Assembly (NCBI GenBank): GCA_050289485.1 | Contig: JBNKFV010000015.1 | Location: forward strand, 186,001-250,000 | Length of the DNA stretch: 64,000 bases | Direction: 5' to 3' | Origin: JBNKFV01 sp050289485 | GTDB lineage: Bacteria; Pseudomonadota; Gammaproteobacteria; Pseudomonadales; Cellvibrionaceae | In this document: positions 58,130 to 64,000 of the stretch, piece after piece | How positions within the stretch are numbered: position 1 is the stretch's first letter | Layout of the letters: each line of letters starts with the position of its first letter | Translations under genes and position numbers: made by a program | Notes under the pieces: model-generated | Database searches by the model: none | Told to the model about the DNA's origin: nothing | What the model saw: only the letters and a program-made list of their open reading frames with translations

Positions 58130-58816
58130 TTAGTTCATCACCAAACCGCTGTCTTCGGTGAGCTCTATATCTACCCGGCGTTCTTTGGCGTAGCCCTCTA
58201 CATCGCCTTGTTTGGCGGTGGAGTAGGTGGCGCCGTAGCCGCTAACGCGAATGCGGTCGGCATTAATGCCGGATATTTCCAGCGCGGCTTTTACGGCCTC
58301 TGCACGGTATTGCGAGAGTACGTTGTTGTATTCGTCGGTGCCGCGTGGGTCGGTATGGCCGGTAAGGTTTACGTGGTAGGTGGGGTTTTCGCGCAGAAAG
58401 CTGGCAAGGCTATGCACGTGCTGGCGGCCTTGTTCGTTGAGTTGGTCTGAGTTGGTGTGGAACAGTACCGGTAAGCTCACAGATTGAAACACCAAATGCT
58501 CGAGCGATTCGGTTACTTGTTGTTGCTCATTCAGTTGTTGCTTGAGTTCGCCGATTTCTAGATTGGCGGTTTTCAGGTTGCTGGTCATCACGGTTGCCTC
58601 GTCTGCCTGTTTGATCTGTTCGCCCATGTAGGCACCACCAATGGCGCCAATCACGAAACCCAACGGGCCTCCGGCAATGCCGCCGGTAATGGCTGCGGTA
58701 AAAAAGGTGGCGCCTTGTTTGGCTTCGGTGTAGCGGTTTTTCTCTGTGGGGTTGGTCGCTGCAAAGGCGCCGCTGCACAAGAGGCTAAGGGTGGTAATGG
58801 CAATCACTTTTTTCAT
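58130..58816 (-). CDS. pdsO: Sortase-associated OmpA-like protein PdsO
   Basis: A 228-residue exported protein. Signal peptide (MKKVIAITTLSLLCSGAFAA), a glycine-zipper segment (GGIAGGPLGFVIGAIGGAYM), a coiled coil (about 75-105) and an OmpA peptidoglycan-binding domain (LNEQGRQHVHSLASFLREN, LTGHTDPRGTDEYNNVLSQY, GYGATYSTAK). This order is that of PdsO, the OmpA-family member of the proteobacterial dedicated sortase system. It is encoded 222 bp downstream of the sensor kinase gene, in the same direction. It presumably ties the system to the cell wall. Confidence 0.87.
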   Translation of the reverse strand: MKKVIAITTLSLLCSGAFAATNPTEKNRYTEAKQGATFFTAAITGGIAGGPLGFVIGAIGGAYMGEQIKQADEATVMTSNLKTANLEIGELKQQLNEQQQVTESLEHLVFQSVSLPVLFHTNSDQLNEQGRQHVHSLASFLRENPTYHVNLTGHTDPRGTDEYNNVLSQYRAEAVKAALEISGINADRIRVSGYGATYSTAKQGDVEGYAKERRVDIELTEDSGLVMN

Positions 58817-59038
58817 GGCTGTTTCCTCGTGTTTGTGTTTGATGGTGTTATTTAACGCTACAAAACTGACACGCTTGGGGATGAAAAAAGGCAGAGCTAC
58901 GCTGAATTGTGGCCAATTGTGGCGCGAGCCTTTGAAAGCTATCTACGCTGCGAGTGCTGCCTCGCTTACGTTTTTCAAGCGTCTCGCGAAACACTTGCGT
59001 TGCAACAGTGGTGTTGGCTGGGGATGTTAAATATCGAT

Positions 59039-61183
59039 TTATGGTGTGCTAAAGGTGATGGTAAAGATTACACCACGGTTGTCGCCACGATTTTTGGCGG
59101 TGATGGTGGCGTGATGTGCTTCGGCAATGAGTTTGGCAATATGTAAACCTAGGCCCAGGTGGGTGTTGTCGGTGGGCTTTTGTTGGCTTTGAGTGCGAAT
59201 CGATACCAGCGAGTCGAACAGTTGGGTTGCCATGGTCTCTGGTAAGAGGGGACCGTCGTTTTCTACTTGTAGTTGCAGGGCGGCTTTACGCTGTTGCAGG
59301 GTTTGGGTAAGGCGCAAGGTGATGCGGCCGTTGGCCGGGCAAAAATCGGCGGCGTTGTCGACGAGTTTGTCGAGCATTTGCACGATCAATTCAGTAGAGG
59401 CGGTGAGGTTTTTGTTGGCTTTTTCGGGTAGCGCAACCTCCGCCGTAATTATTACCTCTGGGTAGATATCTTGATAAGCGTTGGCCAGTTCGTAGAGCAG
59501 TGTGTCGAGTGCGATTTCGTTAAATTCGGCATGTTGAATACTTTGTTCTACATTACTGGCGGCGCTCATGGCATTTAAAATACGCGAGAGCCGTTCGGAG
59601 CCTTCGAGTGCGCGGGTTACGTAAACCTTGGCGTCGTTGTCGAGGGGTTGTTGGTGCAGGTTGTCGATAGACGAGCGCACTACCGCCAGTGGCGTGCGTA
59701 ACTCGTGCGAGAGTTTGCTCGATAAGGTGCGTAAATAATCGGTGTATTCTTTGAGGCGGGTAAGCAGTTGATAGTAGCTGCGCGAGAGATCGCCCACTTC
59801 GTCTTTAGCGCGTGATACAGGAAAGGTTTGTATGAGTGCGCCGTTGTCATCAATGGCAGTGTCTACCGCGCGTTTTAACCGGCGTATACGCCAAGACAAC
59901 CAACTGGCATAGGCGAGCAAGCCCACACCGGCAATCAGGCTGGCGATTACGCTGTAAAACAGCAAACGGGTAAAGGCGCTGTTGGTGATGGCGAGTAGTG
60001 AATCGCTGCTTTGTTCCGCCAGTACGGCACCCATCACCTGTGTGCCTTCTTCATTTTCGTAAACCACGGGTACGGCAGTGCGGCCTACACGCTGGTTTTT
60101 CCATTGGTACCACTGGCTGGCAGGTTTACCCAGTAACGCGTTGGTCACTTCGTTGGCTTTTACATAGCCATTGGCTTCGGGGGTATCGAGTGTTGGCATC
60201 GGTTCGCTGCCTAATGCCAGGCGGTAGATCCAGGTGAGCAGGCCGTGTTGTTTGGGTGCTTCGGGCAGGGCGAAGGCATTGCTGTTTTGTGGGTTGCCGT
60301 CTTGTTCCAGCGTACCCGCTTCGGCAATTAGCCAATGGTTTTTGCTCACTACCCGCAGGCGCAAATCGTCGTGGGCAAAAATGGTAATAGCTTGTTGTAT
60401 ATCACTGGCAACTTGGGCAATGGGTGGCGCGGCTTCGCCTTTGGGGGCGGTGCTGTACCAGTTTGAATCGGTGGGGTCGTTGCTATCGGCATCTACCACG
60501 GTAATGCTTAAATGTGATTGAGCCAAGTGCTGGGGTATTTGCAGTTCTACCTGATAGCCGCCGCTACGTTCTTGCCAGTAACCTTTGATGGCCGGTTCGC
60601 TTTGCAGTGTGTTGTGGCTATTGCCATTACCATTGCCAGGCCGTTGGCGCAGGGCGAGTACATTGCCCGGCGCACCACTGCGTACAATATAGGTTTGGCT
60701 GGGGTTGCCCATTTGCAGTTGAATGTAGTCGCCATTGAGCAGTTGCCTTTTGGCGGGGTTGTGGTAACGCAGGTTGTTGTCATCGACATCAATAAATAGC
60801 GAGAGCGTGTTTTGGTAACGCCCGGCAATGTAAGTTGGCAGTTTTTCTGTGCCCTCAGCAGTTTGGTCACTGTAGCGCAGGGGGCGGGGCTGAAAATGTT
60901 GAAAGCGCCATTCGTCGTCGTAGCCATCGAGAATAATGGCGTAATGCAGGGGGTGGGCGTAAACCTGCACGTTGGGGTTGGTGCTGTGGCTGGTGCTTTG
61001 TAGGGCATCAATAAAATGGGGCTCGCTGCGCAAGCGGTCGGCAACAGCCTGGGCACTGGCCGAGAGGGCAATCTCTTGCCCGTGGCGCATGGCGGTTTCC
61101 ATTTCTTTAATGTATTGGCAACCGGCCCAGGGCAGGCACAGGGTGAGTAAACTGGCGAGAATTAATTGCCGGCGCAGGCGCAT
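59039..61183 (-). CDS. pdsS: Dedicated sortase system sensor histidine kinase
   Basis: A 714-residue membrane kinase. TM1 at about 6-22, a very large periplasmic domain (about 25-400), TM2 at about 405-428, a HAMP-type region, HisKA (His in KLSHELRTPLAVVRSSIDNL, about residue 498) and HATPase_c (KLVDNAADFCP, LQVENDGPLLP, THLGLGLHIAKLIAEAHH). The periplasmic part contains a carbohydrate-binding-like beta region (YHNPAKRQLLNGDYIQLQMG, GGYQVELQIP). Size and context match the kinase of the proteobacterial dedicated sortase system. It overlaps the regulator gene by 1 bp. The ligand is unknown. Confidence 0.88.
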   Translation of the reverse strand: MRLRRQLILASLLTLCLPWAGCQYIKEMETAMRHGQEIALSASAQAVADRLRSEPHFIDALQSTSHSTNPNVQVYAHPLHYAIILDGYDDEWRFQHFQPRPLRYSDQTAEGTEKLPTYIAGRYQNTLSLFIDVDDNNLRYHNPAKRQLLNGDYIQLQMGNPSQTYIVRSGAPGNVLALRQRPGNGNGNSHNTLQSEPAIKGYWQERSGGYQVELQIPQHLAQSHLSITVVDADSNDPTDSNWYSTAPKGEAAPPIAQVASDIQQAITIFAHDDLRLRVVSKNHWLIAEAGTLEQDGNPQNSNAFALPEAPKQHGLLTWIYRLALGSEPMPTLDTPEANGYVKANEVTNALLGKPASQWYQWKNQRVGRTAVPVVYENEEGTQVMGAVLAEQSSDSLLAITNSAFTRLLFYSVIASLIAGVGLLAYASWLSWRIRRLKRAVDTAIDDNGALIQTFPVSRAKDEVGDLSRSYYQLLTRLKEYTDYLRTLSSKLSHELRTPLAVVRSSIDNLHQQPLDNDAKVYVTRALEGSERLSRILNAMSAASNVEQSIQHAEFNEIALDTLLYELANAYQDIYPEVIITAEVALPEKANKNLTASTELIVQMLDKLVDNAADFCPANGRITLRLTQTLQQRKAALQLQVENDGPLLPETMATQLFDSLVSIRTQSQQKPTDNTHLGLGLHIAKLIAEAHHATITAKNRGDNRGVIFTITFSTP

Positions 61184-61884
61184 TAGTGGTCTGCCATGTG
61201 CCAGCGATAGCCCATGCCGTAAGCGGTTTGAATGGCGTTAAAGCTGGCATCGGCCTGCTGAAATTTTTTACGAATGCGTTTGATGTGCGAGGTGATGGTG
61301 TTGTCATCAAGCACAACGTTGGCGGCGTCCATTAACTGTTGGCGATTTTTGACATGGCCTGGGTGTTTGGCGAGCGCGTGCACCACCCATAATTCGGTGA
61401 TGGTGAGGTCTATTTTGTGCTCGTGCCATTGGGCCGACATACGATCCATGTTTAAGGTTAATGGGCCACGTTGCAATATATCTTCTTTTTGCTGCTGTGC
61501 CTGGGTGAGTACTTCCACGCGGCGAAACAATGCCACAATGCGGGCGAGCATATGGGGCAGGCTGATGTCTTTGGTGAGGTAGTCGTCGGCGCCCAGTCGC
61601 AGGCCCGATACCACATCAAACTCGCTGTCGCGCGCGGTTAAAAAAATGATCGGCAGCTCTGGGGCCAGGGCTCGCAGCTCGCGGCACAAATCAAAGCCGC
61701 CTTCTATTTCGTCACCCAGGCCTACATCGATAATGGCCATGTCGGGCAGCTGTTGTTTAAACGCCTGCAATGCCGTGCTGCGCTGATCGTACAGGGCCAC
61801 TTTGTAGCCTTGGCGGGTGAGGGCGTCGCGGTAGTTTTGGGCCAGCGTGGCCTCATCCTCAACAATGGCAATACGGCGTGCCAT
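61183..61884 (-). CDS. pdsR: Dedicated sortase system response regulator
   Basis: A 233-residue OmpR-type regulator. Receiver (about 4-120; VEDEATLAQNYRDALTRQGY, phosphoacceptor Asp in DMAIIDVGLGDEIEGG, switch Lys in DDYLTKDISLPHM) and a winged helix (about 140-230; ITELWVVHALAKHPGHVKNR, NTITSHIKRIRKKF). It pairs with the kinase encoded directly downstream. The divergent target-protein gene starts 219 bp away, so the regulator probably acts in that spacer. Confidence 0.9.
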   Translation of the reverse strand: MARRIAIVEDEATLAQNYRDALTRQGYKVALYDQRSTALQAFKQQLPDMAIIDVGLGDEIEGGFDLCRELRALAPELPIIFLTARDSEFDVVSGLRLGADDYLTKDISLPHMLARIVALFRRVEVLTQAQQQKEDILQRGPLTLNMDRMSAQWHEHKIDLTITELWVVHALAKHPGHVKNRQQLMDAANVVLDDNTITSHIKRIRKKFQQADASFNAIQTAYGMGYRWHMADH

Positions 61885-62103
61885 GGTGGCTCCTTTTGGT
61901 TAAACGGCAATGGCCTGCTTGTAGTTAAATGGCAATAGCATGACTGAGCAGGCTGGTGCTGACTATTCTACTGAATTTTTCTGGTGGGTCAGCCTGCTTG
62001 CCACAATTCGTCATAATTGATCAGCAGCTTTACACAATCTCACCCTTTTAGGGCCGCTTTGCTGCGTTGTAATGCGCTTACAGTCACCCAATGGAGTAAG
62101 CAG
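61885..62103. promoter_or_regulatory. Divergent promoter region of the sortase locus
   Basis: A 219-bp spacer between the regulator gene and the target gene. A TGGAGTAAG ribosome site precedes the ATG at 62104. ATGGCAATAGCATGAC and AACGGCAATGGCCTGC near 61900-61945 contain similar GGCAATRGC segments, possible regulator half-sites. No sigma-54 element was seen. Confidence 0.4.
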
Positions 62104-64000
62104 CATGGCCTGGACCAAAAAACAAAAACTCATTTATTTAAACGATAAACAGCATACCACCCTGTGGAGCCTGCTTAGTAAAATGGCTCTGCTGATACTG
62201 GGTGTGTTTCTGGGTATTGGGGTGGCGGCCACGGTAAGAGCCGCCCCCATGCCCGACGACATCGACGCCGGGCAGTTGCTGCTGCGCCAGTCGGATACTC
62301 AGCCCTGGGCGCCCGCGTTGCATTTGCAGAGTACTGCCAATCTGCATGTAACCGGCATGGTGGTCAATGCCGAGGTAACCCAGGCATTTCAGAATACCAG
62401 CCCACTCTGGCAAGAGGCACGGTATGTGTTTCCGCTGCCGGAAAACGCTGCGGTAAGTGGTATGGAAATTACTGTGGGTGACCGGCGTATTGTGGGCAAA
62501 GTAAAAGAAAAACAGCAGGCTGCCCGTGAGTATCAGGCGGCGAAAACGGCCGGCAAATTGGCGGCACTGACCGAGCAGCATCGCCCCAACTTGTTCAGCC
62601 AGAAAGTGGCGAACATTGCCCCCGGCGAAACCGTGACGGTTACGCTGCAATACCAGCACGCGGTGAGTTATCGCGATGGTGAAATGCAGCTGCGCCTGCC
62701 TACTACGCTTACCCCACGCTATATGCCGGGCGTATTGCAGTTGCAAGACGACGCTACCGTGAATATTGATACCGGTAACCCATGGGGTTGGGCATTGCCC
62801 ACCACCCAGGTACCCGATGCCCACGAGATTTCACCGTTTATGGTGGCCGGTGGTGATGAAGCATCAGCTATCACTAACCCCATTCGTATTGAGGTAACCG
62901 TTGAGGCAGGTCTGCCACTGGCCGACATTAGCAGCCCTTATCACGCCATTGTGGTGAACAAAGAAAACGGCATTCACCATATTCGTACTCGCCGCGCCAA
63001 CGAACCCATGGACCGCGACTTTGTATTGCGCTGGCGCCCGGTGAGTGAACACACGCCGCAAGCAGCCGTGTTGTTGGAAAGCCAGCCCGCGCAATCGGAT
63101 CAGAATGCAGCAGATTACGCGCAAATTTTATTGCTGCCGCCGGGTGCAGTAGACGCCAACAATACGGCACAGCGTTTACCCAGAGATGTGATTTTTATTA
63201 TTGATACCTCAGGCTCGATGCGCGGGCCTTCCATTGTGCAGGCCAAGCAAAGTTTGTTATTGGCCTTAAGCCGACTGAGTACCGATGACTATGTAAATGT
63301 GATTGAATTTAACAGCTTCACACGGCCGTTGTATCAGCAGTCGCAACCGGTGAATGGGCACACCTTGCAGCAGGCCCGTGATTTTGTGGCGGCGTTGCAA
63401 GCCGAAGGCGGCACCGAAATGAAACCAGCGCTGGCAGCAGCACTGCAGGCCCAGCCCGCCGCAGAGCGTTTAAAACAGGTAGTGTTTATTACCGATGGCA
63501 GTGTAGGTAACGAAAGCGAATTGTTTGCCTTGATTGATAATGCGCTGGGCAGTGCCCGTTTGTTTACCGTGGGTATTGGCCCTGCGCCCAACAGTTACTT
63601 TATGCGTAAAGCGGCAGAATTTGGTCGCGGTACCTTTACACATATTGGTGACCAGCAAGAAGTTACTCACAAAATGAATACGCTGTTTCGTAAACTGGAA
63701 AGCCCCGTCATGCGCGATATTCAGGTGCAGTGGCCAGAGGGTATTGAGGTTGAATTTTACCCGGATCAAATCCCCGATGTGTATCAGGGCGAGCCATTAT
63801 TACTTTACGCCAAATTTAATCAAACACTGCCTGCTGGTGATCACACCATGACGTTTAGCGGGCGCCTGGCCGATAAGCCCTGGCAGCAAAACCTGGTATT
63901 GCACAAGGCGAGTGATACAGAACAAGCAGCCGTTGATAAAGGAATTGGCAAACGTTGGGCGCGCGCAAAAATTGATGTGCTGCTCGATGAAAAAATACAA
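62104..64000 (+). CDS. Marine proteobacterial sortase target protein (VIT and vWA domains), 3' end beyond window
   Basis: The first 632 codons of an exported surface protein; the frame is open to the edge. N-terminal export signal with a hydrophobic core (LLSKMALLILGVFLGIGVAA, cleavage near VRAAP). A VIT (inter-alpha-trypsin) domain follows (about 55-190; LHVTGMVVNAEVTQAFQNT, VFPLPENAAVSGMEI, RPNLFSQKVANIAPGETVTV). The vWA domain (about 355-540) has the metal-site motif DVIFIIDTSGSMRGPSIVQA and FITDGSVGN. The family ends in an LPXTG-like sortase signal, which would lie past the window, as would the sortase gene. It is divergent from the kinase/regulator pair. Confidence 0.92.

Overview
The window reads as chromosomal DNA of a gammaproteobacterium, probably a marine one related to Cellvibrionales. 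The evidence is the gene content: a Crp/Vfr regulator beside a YhfA-type OsmC gene, Coq7, FadBA, DusA, HtpG, GpsA and SixA; a proteobacterial dedicated (marine-type) sortase locus; one PEP-CTERM protein; and a TonB-dependent receptor. No rRNA, tRNA, CRISPR array, intact transposase or integrase gene was seen. Placement below class level is inference.

Layout. 0-2 kb: a LemA/TPM-domain membrane cluster. 2-10 kb: a signalling island with a histidine kinase, a periplasmic sensor-like protein, a TonB-dependent receptor, a REC-GGDEF diguanylate cyclase and a divergent sigma-54 response regulator; a decayed fragment of a second copy of that regulator lies at 2.06-2.21 kb. 11-13.7 kb: a cyanase gene with a good sigma-54 promoter, palindromic upstream sites and a divergent PAS-type sigma-54 activator. 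13.8-18.1 kb: an RND efflux pair. 18-40 kb: mostly housekeeping and metabolism (crp, yhfA-like, coq7, purD, assimilatory nitrate reductase with its FAD subunit, dusA, an MFS exporter, fadBA, htpG, gpsA, sixA). This stretch is interrupted at 33.85-34.75 kb by a non-coding element made of repeats and hairpins and bounded by a perfect 29-bp inverted repeat.

41-52 kb is accessory. It holds a PEP-CTERM gene behind a consensus sigma-54 promoter and a long-spaced inverted repeat, REP-like repeats, a TetR-controlled pair (membrane hydroxylase plus homocysteine S-methyltransferase), a FAD oxidoreductase, an internally deleted metallo-hydrolase gene ending in an integron-type attC site, a LysR/peroxidase-like/SnoaL-like group and a three-gene operon (saccharopine-dehydrogenase-like, DCC-DUF4166, DUF2269). 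52-58 kb is a compact AT-rich defence island: a two-gene Hachiman system (hamA, hamB), then an AbiE type IV toxin-antitoxin pair with a perfect 18-bp inverted-repeat operator and an extra 56-codon reading frame after the toxin gene. 58-64 kb is the dedicated sortase locus: OmpA-like PdsO, the sensor kinase and response regulator, and, divergently, the VIT/vWA sortase target protein, which runs off the right edge.

Three separate sigma-54 promoters, each with palindromic upstream sites at enhancer distance, are the most coherent regulatory theme. They would control c-di-GMP synthesis, cyanate detoxification and a PEP-CTERM surface protein. All functions are read from sequence motifs and family knowledge; no database search was run.
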